Shown here: in pieces, positions 37,647 to 44,853 of the stretch
Layout: every line of letters starts with the position of its first letter
Position numbering within the stretch: the stretch's first letter is position 1
Assembly (NCBI RefSeq): GCF_044227025.1
Contig: NZ_JBGAFX010000006.1
Location: 319,026-383,025 of the forward strand
Length of the DNA stretch: 64,000 nucleotides
Direction of reading: 5' to 3'
Origin: Dokdonella_A sp044227025
GTDB lineage: Bacteria > Pseudomonadota > Gammaproteobacteria > Xanthomonadales > Rhodanobacteraceae
Made by a program: the position numbers and the translations under genes
Notes under the pieces: generated by a model
Database searches by the model: none
What the model was told of the DNA's origin: nothing
What the model saw: only the letters and a program-made list of their open reading frames with translations

Positions 37647-40600
37647 GTGCTGGCGAGCGATGCGAACCCTGCCGCAACGACCTACTACCGCGAGAACCGC
37701 CCGCTGACCGTCGTGCGCGATGGCCTGACCACGAGCACGCGCACGTACGACGAGAACGGTCGCCTGAAGAGCGACACCGATGCGCTGCAGCGCACGACGA
37801 CGACCACTTGGGACGACGCCGGTCGCAAGGTGAAGGAGGAGCGCCCGCTCGGTTTCGCGCAGGCGTGGACGTACGAACCGCTCGGCGACATCAAGTCCGC
37901 GACCGACGCCGACGGTCGCACCACGACGAACACGTACACGCCGCGCCGTTACCTCGAATCCGAATCCAACCACGCCAGCGAAACGACCACCTATGGCTAC
38001 GACGGCGAGGGCCACCGCACCTCGATGCGCCGTCCGCTCGGCGTAGGTCATGACTGGACCTACGCCTACGACGAAGGCGACCGCCTCGTTGGCGTGACCG
38101 ACCCGGTGACCGCGGCGGCCGGATCGAGCACGACGTTCGGCTACGACCTCGACGGCAACCTGACGTCGCAGACCGACGCGAATGGCCACACGACAACGTT
38201 CGACTACGACGCCCGTCACCACCGCACCGGGCTCATCTATCCATCGACCGCGGCTGGTACTGCATCGGCCCACTGGACCTGGGACGCCGACGGCAACGTC
38301 GCAACCGAGACGACACCGAACGGCAAGGTCCTGACCTCCACGTTCGACGCGCTGAACCGCCAAACCGCCGAGTCCATCGACGCCCCGCTCGCGACCGAAA
38401 TTGCCCAGACAGGGTTCCGCCAAGACGGCAACGGCAACGTGGTCCAGATCGACGAAACGATCAACGGCACCACCCGCCACGCGACCCACCACTACGACGC
38501 GTTCGACCGCCTCGACGCCGATACCGACGTCCATGGCAAACAGGCGGTCTATGCCTACGACGCGGTCGGCAACCGCCTCCAGCTCAGCAGCGACGGTGCG
38601 ACCACGCTGTGGGGCTACAACGCCCTGAATCAGAACGATGCGGTCACGGTGCCGGGGCAGGGCACGACCGCACTGGCTTACTTCCCAAGCGGCAAGCTCC
38701 ATGTCCTTACTCGGCCCGATGGATCGACCAGCACCACCGAATACGACACCGCCGGACGCATCCAGTCGATCGTCCACGCCAAGGCCGGCAGCGAGATCGC
38801 GCACGCGGCGTACGCCTACGACGCCAACGGCAACCGCACCGAACAGAAGGAAGCGAACGGCGCCGTCACCGGCAACGCGGAACAACGCACGACCTACACC
38901 TACGACAACGGGGATCGCCTGACCGACACGCAGACGCCCGATCGCTCGACGCACTACGTGCTCGACGCGACCGGCAACCGCACGCACGAAACGATCCGCG
39001 ACGCATCGAACGTGCTCATTGGCGACAGCACGCTCGTGTACAACGCACGCGGCCAGCTGACGACCCGCGACGACCCTGCCGCCAACGTCCATGTGGCCCT
39101 GACCTACGACGCCGACGGCAACACGCAGACCCAGACCGATGCCAGCGGCCCGCGCATGTTCCGCTACGACGCGCGCGACCGCCTGATGACGCTGGAGCAG
39201 CCGAACGCCCCACCGCTCGGCTTCGACTACCAGAGCGACGGCCTGCGCATCGCCAAACGCCAGGCCAGCCAGGAAACCCGTTACCAGTACGACCAGCAGA
39301 GCCTGCTGGCCGAGACCAACAGCATCGGCAACAGCCTCGCTCGCTACCACTACAGCGCAACCCAGCTGATCAGCCGCACCGAACCGGGCAGCACGCCGAC
39401 CCAGCGCCACTACCTGCTCGACAGCCTCGCCACCCCGATCGCCCTGCTGACCCAGCAAGGCAGCGTGAGCGCGCGAACGAAATACGACGCCTGGGGCGAG
39501 ATCGTCACGCAGCAGAACAGCAGCGGCACCGTCACGAACAGCGACACCGACGGCGCCATCGCCGACCTCACGCGCACCGACGCACAACCGATCGGCTACA
39601 CCGGCTACCTGACCGATAGCGAGTCCGGCCTCTACTACGCCAAGGCGCGCTACTACGACCCGTGCATCGCGCGGTTCACGACCGAGGACCCGGAAGAGGG
39701 CCACTCGATGCAGCCGCCGAGTCTGCATCGGTATCTGTATGCCTACGCGAATCCAACTGTTTATACCGATCCCGATGGACGCTGTGCCGAGCCTGTAACC
39801 GCATTCCTTTGCTTAGCTGCGCTTGGTGCCGAAATCGGCTTCTCGGCGGACTTCCTCAGCCAGGAACATGAAAGCCTCAGCGCGGGCCGCTCCGATACGC
39901 TGGGCGGTTTCGTCAGACATGACTATGACGTCAAGCGAGGGGCGCTCAATACCGCTGTTGGCGCGGCGACCGGTCCGATCGGCGGCGGACTCGCGCAAAT
40001 CGGAGTTCGCCCCGCGATCGCGATAGCTGCGTCTGTGACCACCGGCGCCGGAATGCAGACCGGTGTCGAAGCGTTGACGACGACGGATCCGAACTTCGAT
40101 CCTAAAGAAGCATTCCTCCGCAACGAAGCGATCGGCGCGGCGTTCGCGGTGGGTGGCCCGATCGTCGCTCGCGCCGCGAAGGGGGCGTTCAATGCGCTGG
40201 CACCGGGATTGTCCGATTCCGCGTCACGCGTGGCTGCCGGATTGCGTAGCAAGGTCGGGGCTGCAGATTCTGTAGTCATCGCCGAGGATGCGGCCAGCGC
40301 AGCGGCGCGGCTTGAGCGCAAGATGCCGATCAGTCCGGACAGTGATTTCAGGCCGCTCAGTCAACCCAGTTTGGGAGCCTCTGGAAAAACGTTTGTCGTA
40401 CCTAGAGAAAAGGCCGATCTTCTTGCTGAGTATCAGCGTGCTGCCGTAGAAGGGCGCTTGATTAGAACGGATCCAAAGACAGTGCGAGGCTCCGGCTTTC
40501 GATCTAAAGTGGAGCAGGAGCATGGCCCACCGCCAAGCGAGTCTTATCAGGCCGACCATAAAATTGAGTTGTGTATCGGTGGTGCCGACTGTGCCAAGAC

Positions 40601-40721
40601 TAACGGACAGTGGCTGGATCAACCACTAAACTCTGCGTCTGGCGCAAAGATCGGGAATCAGATCAAGAGTGACCCGATTGGCACTAAGTACACGAGCGTG
40701 ATTTTGGAGAAACCAAATTGA
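37647..40721 (+). CDS. Orphan Rhs core with a second nuclease-like toxin tip
   Basis: 1024 residues from GTG 37647, although this start is doubtful because an in-frame leader lies just upstream. Residues ~13-712 repeat the shell and core of the giant Rhs protein almost exactly; the core reads 'SGLYYAKARYYDPCIARFTT', with Cys replacing Arg. After 'DPDGRCAEPV' the sequence diverges completely: ~310 residues with a helical, Gly/Ala-rich lead-in and a C-terminal nuclease-like motif ('YQADHKIELCIGGADC', D970/H971, then 'NGQWLDQPLNSASGAKIG'), which resembles HNH-type Rhs tips. This is the classic orphan-cassette layout: homologous shell, alternative toxin tip, cognate immunity gene. Whether it is expressed without a proper leader is unclear. 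Confidence 0.85.
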   Translation: MLASDANPAATTYYRENRPLTVVRDGLTTSTRTYDENGRLKSDTDALQRTTTTTWDDAGRKVKEERPLGFAQAWTYEPLGDIKSATDADGRTTTNTYTPRRYLESESNHASETTTYGYDGEGHRTSMRRPLGVGHDWTYAYDEGDRLVGVTDPVTAAAGSSTTFGYDLDGNLTSQTDANGHTTTFDYDARHHRTGLIYPSTAAGTASAHWTWDADGNVATETTPNGKVLTSTFDALNRQTAESIDAPLATEIAQTGFRQDGNGNVVQIDETINGTTRHATHHYDAFDRLDADTDVHGKQAVYAYDAVGNRLQLSSDGATTLWGYNALNQNDAVTVPGQGTTALAYFPSGKLHVLTRPDGSTSTTEYDTAGRIQSIVHAKAGSEIAHAAYAYDANGNRTEQKEANGAVTGNAEQRTTYTYDNGDRLTDTQTPDRSTHYVLDATGNRTHETIRDASNVLIGDSTLVYNARGQLTTRDDPAANVHVALTYDADGNTQTQTDASGPRMFRYDARDRLMTLEQPNAPPLGFDYQSDGLRIAKRQASQETRYQYDQQSLLAETNSIGNSLARYHYSATQLISRTEPGSTPTQRHYLLDSLATPIALLTQQGSVSARTKYDAWGEIVTQQNSSGTVTNSDTDGAIADLTRTDAQPIGYTGYLTDSESGLYYAKARYYDPCIARFTTEDPEEGHSMQPPSLHRYLYAYANPTVYTDPDGRCAEPVTAFLCLAALGAEIGFSADFLSQEHESLSAGRSDTLGGFVRHDYDVKRGALNTAVGAATGPIGGGLAQIGVRPAIAIAASVTTGAGMQTGVEALTTTDPNFDPKEAFLRNEAIGAAFAVGGPIVARAAKGAFNALAPGLSDSASRVAAGLRSKVGAADSVVIAEDAASAAARLERKMPISPDSDFRPLSQPSLGASGKTFVVPREKADLLAEYQRAAVEGRLIRTDPKTVRGSGFRSKVEQEHGPPPSESYQADHKIELCIGGADCAKTNGQWLDQPLNSASGAKIGNQIKSDPIGTKYTSVILEKPN
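37674..39784 (+). repeat. 2.1-kb direct repeat, copy 2 (orphan Rhs)
   Basis: Second copy of the Rhs shell/core. Similarity starts around 37683, next to the transposase, and ends just after the core motif where the toxin tips diverge. Confidence 0.9.
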
Positions 40722-41323
40722 CGACGTTTCAATCAATCGAGGCGGCCGCATTGCGTCTACCGAAGCTATGCCCAATGAATTGCGAAATGCCGGCAGATGT
40801 CGAGCTTGGGATCTCTTTTAGTGCTCTCCGTCAGTGGGTGGTGAGAACGGGTGGAGCCATCGCGCTTGACGGCGCGCTCCGATTTTTTCCTCCTTACTCT
40901 TGCAACGCACTACCCGGCTTGGCCGTTTGGAATGAAGCGACTGGCTGGAAGAAGAACTATTTGAGTTTGACTCCGATCGATTTGGTGATATTTGCTGAGG
41001 ATGCATTCGGTACACAATTCTACATTGAAGAAAGTGGTCGTGTAGGTATTTTTTGGCCTGAAACAGCAGAAAGAGAGCCTCTCTCTCTCTCTGTTCCGCA
41101 GTTCTTTGAGACAATTGCCGATGATCCAGAGGGAACGATAAACATTTCGTTGTACGAGGATGCGGTGGCGTCTATGGGGCCCTTGAAACTTTCCGAGCAC
41201 TTTGCTTTTCGATTGGAGACGGCGCTTGGAGGGCGTCCCAGTCTTGATAACTTGATTGTCATGGACTCCAGCCGGCATATGGCTGCTCTTGGAAAGATTG
41301 CAGTTCAGCTCGCGCGCATATGA
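40718..41323 (+). CDS. Probable SUKH/SMI1-like immunity protein
   Basis: 201 residues from TTG 40718, which overlaps the Rhs stop (TTGA) and has GGAGA about 8 nt upstream. It is soluble, without a signal peptide. The pattern 'IFAEDAFGTQFYI', 'GRVGIFWPETAE' and 'SVPQFFETIADDPE' resembles the SMI1/KNR4 (SUKH) superfamily, the most common immunity fold against Rhs/CDI nuclease tips. Low GC and coupling to the nuclease-like tip support this role. Family assignment is by eye, so moderate confidence. Confidence 0.7.
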   Translation: MTTFQSIEAAALRLPKLCPMNCEMPADVELGISFSALRQWVVRTGGAIALDGALRFFPPYSCNALPGLAVWNEATGWKKNYLSLTPIDLVIFAEDAFGTQFYIEESGRVGIFWPETAEREPLSLSVPQFFETIADDPEGTINISLYEDAVASMGPLKLSEHFAFRLETALGGRPSLDNLIVMDSSRHMAALGKIAVQLARI

Positions 41324-41354
41324 GCGATAACAGAGTCAGAGTGCCTTATCTCGA
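41324..41354 (+). repeat. REP-like palindromic repeat, copy 1
   Basis: 'GTCAGAGTGCCTTATC' flanked by complementary GCGATAA / TTATCTC arms, beginning immediately after the immunity stop codon. Confidence 0.7.
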
Positions 41355-41480
41355 AGTGTCGTCAGTAGACGGCGCGCGGGAGGGGGCAAGCGATGCATGC
41401 GTGGATCATCGGCGACTTCGCACCGGGTGCTATCCACATCCGGGCAGTGTCGGCCCGTCGGAAGTTCCCGGTAGCAAGCT

Positions 41481-41616
41481 GTCACCGGCAATGCCGAGCA
41501 GGTCACGCGCTACACCTATGACAATGCGGACCGCCTGACCGACAAGCAGACGCCAATCGCTCGACGCGCTACGTGCTCGACGCGACCGGCAACCGCACGC
41601 ACGAAACGATCCGCGA
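41481..41616 (+). pseudogene. Displaced fragment of the Rhs shell
   Basis: 136 bp clearly homologous to 33881-34019 and 38865-39003 of the two Rhs genes (the part reading 'YTYDNGDRLTD' and 'YVLDATGNRTHETIRD'), but diverged and with a 1-bp deletion near 41553 that breaks the frame. It stops exactly where REP-like copy 2 begins. It is probably the residue of a third Rhs cassette whose immunity gene is the interrupted gene downstream. Confidence 0.85.
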
Positions 41617-41642
41617 TAACGGGGTCAGAGTGCCTTATCGCG
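41612..41642 (+). repeat. REP-like palindromic repeat, copy 2
   Basis: The best-formed copy: arms CGCGATAA and TTATCGCG around 'CGGGGTCAGAGTGCC', giving an 8-bp perfect stem. Confidence 0.75.
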
Positions 41643-41737
41643 AGCTAGACGTGTCATAGGTGGATCGTCGGTGTGACTGCATGTCCCAGTGCACCCGCAT
41701 CCAGCTGCGTCCGCCGGTCATAGCTGCTGAGGCGAGC

Positions 41738-41765
41738 GCGCGATAAGGCACTCTGACTCCGTTTC
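41738..41765 (-). repeat. REP-like palindromic repeat, copy 3 (inverted)
   Basis: Reads 'GGAGTCAGAGTGCCTTATCG' on the minus strand, facing copy 2 about 100 bp away, so the two form an inverted pair of the kind seen in REP doublets. Confidence 0.75.
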
Positions 41766-42080
41766 TCTTGATCAACAAGCCTGATGTTGAAAGTGCACCG
41801 GTCCACGTTCAAATAACGCCGTGAAGTACAACTTAGAAATTCGAGCAGTCGCTTCGCAGTCTCGGTCCATCCAAGAAAAGCACAATGCCTTCTTGCATGG
41901 ACTCGACGGCCTTCCGTCACCTTGGGGAGTCCGCCATCCCCTTCCGGCGCCCGATCCGGGAAGTGGACTCAGTTCCGCATTGAAGGTGGCCAGGCTGTTG
42001 GGGAAAGGGCTTCGCGGGGATTTGGTCTACCAGCTTCGCAGGCCATTTCGCAATGATGCATCGCAGGACGACTACGACGT

Positions 42081-42116
42081 CCCCCCGATTTTGAGTAGCA
42101 CCGCGATCTGGAGTCC
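42081..42116 (+). repeat. IS left inverted repeat
   Basis: Starts CCCCCCGATTTTGAGTAG and pairs with the right end at 43240-43274 with a few mismatches and one indel; the ACGT target duplicate lies directly outside. Confidence 0.88.
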
Positions 42117-42142
42117 AATCCCCACCGAAGAGGAGATTGGAC

Positions 42143-42406
42143 GTGAAGAAGCGTTTCAGCGAAGAACAGATCATCGGCTTCCTGCGTGAAGCGGAAGCCG
42201 GCGTGGCGGTGAAGGACCTGTGCCGCAAGCACGGCTTCAGCGAGGCGTCGTACTACCTGTGGCGGAGCAAGTTCGGCGGTATGAGCGTGCCGGACGCGAA
42301 GCGGCTGAAGGAGCTGGAGACGGAGAACGGCCGGCTGAAGAAGCTGCTTGCCGAGCAGGTGCTCGAGAACGAAGTGATCAAGGATGCGCTGCGAAAAAAG
42401 TGGTGA
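42143..42406 (+). CDS. IS3-family transposase OrfA
   Basis: 87 residues from GTG 42143, six nt behind GAGGAG. It is an HTH protein: 'RFSEEQIIGFLREAEAG', 'LCRKHGFSEASYYLWRSKFG', then a leucine-zipper-like 'LKELETENGRLKKLLAEQV'. It binds the IS ends and, by frameshifting, forms the N-terminal part of the OrfAB transposase. TTG 42137 is an alternative start. Confidence 0.92.
   Translation: MKKRFSEEQIIGFLREAEAGVAVKDLCRKHGFSEASYYLWRSKFGGMSVPDAKRLKELETENGRLKKLLAEQVLENEVIKDALRKKW
42394..42400 (+). promoter_or_regulatory. Programmed -1 frameshift site
   Basis: AAAAAAG lies in the A AAA AAG register of orfA six bases before its stop codon region. A -1 slip here enters the orfB frame and gives the OrfAB fusion, the standard control of IS3-family transposition. 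Confidence 0.8.
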
Positions 42407-43248
42407 CCGCACCGGCGCGCAGGGAGCTGGTGCGGCAGATGACGACCAAGGGGCTGAGTGAACGCCGCGTGTTGGCGGTGGTGGGCATGAGTGCGAGCGC
42501 GTTGCGCTATTCGCCACGCCCGGACCGCAACGTGGCCCTGCGCCAGAGGATCATCGACCTGGCGCATCGGCATCGCCGCTACGGCGTCGGGATGATCCAC
42601 CTCAAGCTCGGTCAGGCGGGTGAGAAGGCGAACTACAAGCGCGTCGAACGACTGTATCGCGAGGCCCAGCTGCAGGTGCGTCGGCGCAAGCGCAAGAAGG
42701 TCCCGATCGGCGAGCGGCAACCGCTAGAACGACCCACACAGGCCAACGAGGTGTGGTCGATGGACTTCGTGTTCGACCGCACGGCCGATAGTCGCGTGAT
42801 CAAGTGCCTGACGATCGTCGACGACGCCACGCACGAAGCGGTCGCGATCGAGACGGAGCGCGCGATCTCCGGTTATGGCGTCGTCCGCGTACTCGAACGT
42901 CTGGCGTTGAGCCGGGGATTGCCGAAGGTCATCCGCTCGGACAACGGAAAGGAGTTCTGCGGGAGAACCATGGTCACATGGGCGCACGCGCGTGGCGTGC
43001 TGCTGCGCCTGATCGAGCCGGGCAAGCCGAACCAGAACGCCTACATCGAATCGTTCAACGGCCGCCTGCGTGACGAATGCCTCAACGATCACTGGCTCAC
43101 GCATCTGCTGCACGCCCGCACCGTCATCGAGTTGTGGCGACGCGAGTACAACGAGGAGCGACCGAAGAAGGCCCTCGGCGGGCTGACGCCTGCTGCCTAT
43201 GCGAAACAACTGGCCGACAAAGCGGCTAACATCGAACCCGGACTCTAG
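42403..43248 (+). CDS. IS3-family transposase OrfB (integrase core)
   Basis: About 281 residues if counted from GTG 42403; normally made as an OrfAB fusion through the upstream slippery site. The DDE core is visible: 'WSMDFVFDRT' (Asp), 'IRSDNGKEFCGR' (Asp), 'QNAYIESFNGRLRDE' (Glu), then the 'YNEERPKKALGGLTPAAYA' tail. All three catalytic residues are present. The orfB frame is -1 relative to orfA and is open well upstream, allowing the fusion. Confidence 0.93.
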   Translation: MTAPARRELVRQMTTKGLSERRVLAVVGMSASALRYSPRPDRNVALRQRIIDLAHRHRRYGVGMIHLKLGQAGEKANYKRVERLYREAQLQVRRRKRKKVPIGERQPLERPTQANEVWSMDFVFDRTADSRVIKCLTIVDDATHEAVAIETERAISGYGVVRVLERLALSRGLPKVIRSDNGKEFCGRTMVTWAHARGVLLRLIEPGKPNQNAYIESFNGRLRDECLNDHWLTHLLHARTVIELWRREYNEERPKKALGGLTPAAYAKQLADKAANIEPGL

Positions 43249-43274
43249 ATCCGACCGCTACTCAAAGCGGGGGG
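43240..43274 (-). repeat. IS right inverted repeat
   Basis: On the minus strand reads CCCCCCGCTTTGAGTAG and onward. It overlaps the last codons of orfB, as is usual in compact IS3-family elements. Confidence 0.88.
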
Positions 43275-43696
43275 ACGTCGACTACATAAACGTAGTTTTC
43301 GATCCGGAGAAGGTCGACTATCAAGCGCTGGTTTGCGGAGTCTTCTTGCAATACGTCGAGGCGTTCGGCGGGTACTACGCAGAAATATCAGATGATGAGT
43401 TCATCTTCATCGATCACGAACGGCGGCGTCAGCTAGGCATCGATAAGCGTAGTGCTATTTATCGACTCCCTCCTGTTTGCTACATGCACAAGAATTTGTG
43501 TTTGCAAGCACTTGAAGTATCGCCCGCAGAAGTAGTGAAGCGATTGCGAGGAAAGGTCGAAGATGTGAAGGAAACATTGGATGGCGTATTTGTTGTGCTG
43601 ACGTCTAAGGTTTTGCCAACAGCAGAGATGGACGCTATTTGCTGGCAGGCAAAGAGCTATTTGCAAGCGCGGTGGCAGCGGTAAGGGGCTCGGCGG

Positions 43697-43733
43697 TAAG
43701 GGGGTCAGAGTGCCTTGTCGCTGAGTGTCGTCG
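43697..43733 (+). repeat. REP-like palindromic repeat, copy 4
   Basis: 'GGGGTCAGAGTGCCTTGTCG' followed by a tail (GAGTGTCGTC) also present after copy 1. It begins about 12 bp after the interrupted gene's stop codon. The rest of 43734-43904 shows nothing I can assign. Confidence 0.7.
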
Positions 43734-43904
43734 GTACTTGAGGTTCGACCGCTGGCGACACTCAATGCAACGCCGCCGGCAGCAGCACCGGCTGGGAGAG
43801 GGTGCTGAGTGGAGTTCCCCAAGAAATGCCCCGGCAAACAGCCAGGAGCAGGGAGTCGCGGCAGACCAGCACCCGCCACGGAGAGAGGTTGTCGCGGTCG
43901 GCGG

Positions 43905-44257
43905 TCAGGGAATCGTGATCGCCGCGCCGCTGTTGTCGTAGGCCTGGTCATGCACCTGCGCGGGGAAGCCAAGCGGTCCGGTGGTGACGAGGTGTCGTAG
44001 CCGTAGTTCAGCGCGCTGGTGGTTTCGTTGTAGAACACGCCGCCGCAGTAGCCGTCCACGCCGCCGAGCCACGCCGTATCCGACGACGATCTGCAGGCGA
44101 TCGAAGCCATGAATAGCTCTGCGCGACCGCGCGGGTTCGGGCAAATCGAAGTACGTCTGCCTGCGACGCACGCAGTCCCGTTGGCTGCTAGGTTCCGCTG
44201 TGTCCCCGCTCCCCCACGCGCGCGGCCGCTGGTGCCCGCGCGGGTGCGATACGTCAT
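43905..44257 (-). pseudogene. Decayed remnant of an exported-protein C-terminus
   Basis: One minus-strand frame carries 'SDTAWLGGVDGYCGGVFYNE' and 'ALNYGYDTSS'; a second frame then gives 'LGFPAQVHDQAYDNSGAAI' and ends at 43905. Joined by one frameshift near 43980 they read as a coherent protein end, whereas each frame alone degenerates into Arg-rich noise. I recognise no family. This may equally be a sequencing-type frameshift in a live gene. Confidence 0.4.
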
Positions 44258-44259
44258 CG

Positions 44260-44769
44260 TCAGCGCTTCTTCCTGCCCACGTCGACCGGCGCGTCGAAGG
44301 GTAGGCTGAAGCTGCCGTTGCGCAGTGTCTCACTGTTGCTCGGCATCTTCGCGCAGTGGCCGTGCAATTCGAATTGGCCCTCGATGCGCGCGGCATCGAC
44401 GCGCGTGATCTGCACCCAGCTCGAACCACCGACCGTGTTGTCGCAGCCGATCACGCGGAACGCGGCGGCGCCGTTCGCGGGTATCGGATGGCGGCCGGGC
44501 TTGTCGGCCTTCACGCGCAGGTCGAGGCGGGCGCTTTCGTTGCCGCGTCCGAACTGCTCCACCGCCAGCACGAGTTCGCCACGTGCGGCATCGAAGCGGT
44601 AGTCGAGCCGGTCCGGCGCGTTCCAGACCATGGTGTAGAAGCGCGTCGAGAAACGCGCGCGCGACTTGGCCGCGGCCGAGGGCGCACCATCGGCGGGCAC
44701 CGCCGAAAACGCCGGCGCGATCCCGGCAAACAAAAGGGTAAGCAGGAGGAAAAAGCGGGGTGCGTGCAT
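44260..44769 (-). CDS. Exported protein of unknown function
   Basis: 169 residues with a clear signal peptide ('FFLLLTLLFAGIAPAFSA'). The mature part is a beta-rich domain, including 'YDFAARGELVLAV'-like strands and two Cys ('VIGCDNTVG' and 'LHGHCAKMP') that could pair in the periplasm. It ends in a basic 'VGRKKR'. No family recognised. It lies 84 bp downstream of, and in the same direction as, the glycoside-hydrolase-like gene, so the two may share a transcript. Confidence 0.7.
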   Translation of the reverse strand: MHAPRFFLLLTLLFAGIAPAFSAVPADGAPSAAAKSRARFSTRFYTMVWNAPDRLDYRFDAARGELVLAVEQFGRGNESARLDLRVKADKPGRHPIPANGAAAFRVIGCDNTVGGSSWVQITRVDAARIEGQFELHGHCAKMPSNSETLRNGSFSLPFDAPVDVGRKKR

Positions 44770-44853
44770 CGGGCCAACCTCGTCTGTGCAGGATTGCCTG
44801 ACGCAGTACGCAATGCGGCGCGCGATCCTTCGCGGCGCCGACTGTCCGTTCGT

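Larger units (their letters stand above)
42081..43274 (+). mobile_element. IS3-family (IS407-like) insertion sequence, complete
   Basis: 1194 bp bounded by ~35-bp imperfect inverted repeats starting CCCCCC, with 4-bp target duplications ACGT at 42077-42080 and 43275-43278. It carries overlapping orfA and orfB with a frameshift signal. Length, duplication size and gene layout fit the IS407 group. Ends and reading frames look intact, so it may still be active. Confidence 0.9.
41821..43684 (+). pseudogene. Immunity-like gene split by an insertion sequence
   Basis: Bases 41821-42080 and 43279-43684 join in frame once the inserted element and one copy of the ACGT duplication are removed. They give a 221-residue product whose junction reads 'QDDYDV' + 'DYINVVFDPEKVDY' without any stop or shift. 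The GTG 41821 start is the only candidate after an upstream stop. The second half is lower in GC. The protein is soluble with no recognised family; its position behind an Rhs fragment suggests an orphan immunity protein. The gene is inactive as it stands but could revert on precise excision. Confidence 0.85.

Noticed and set aside
41320..41538. 72-residue frame after the SUKH-like immunity gene
   Set aside because: It reads through a REP-like palindrome and the displaced Rhs fragment out of frame.
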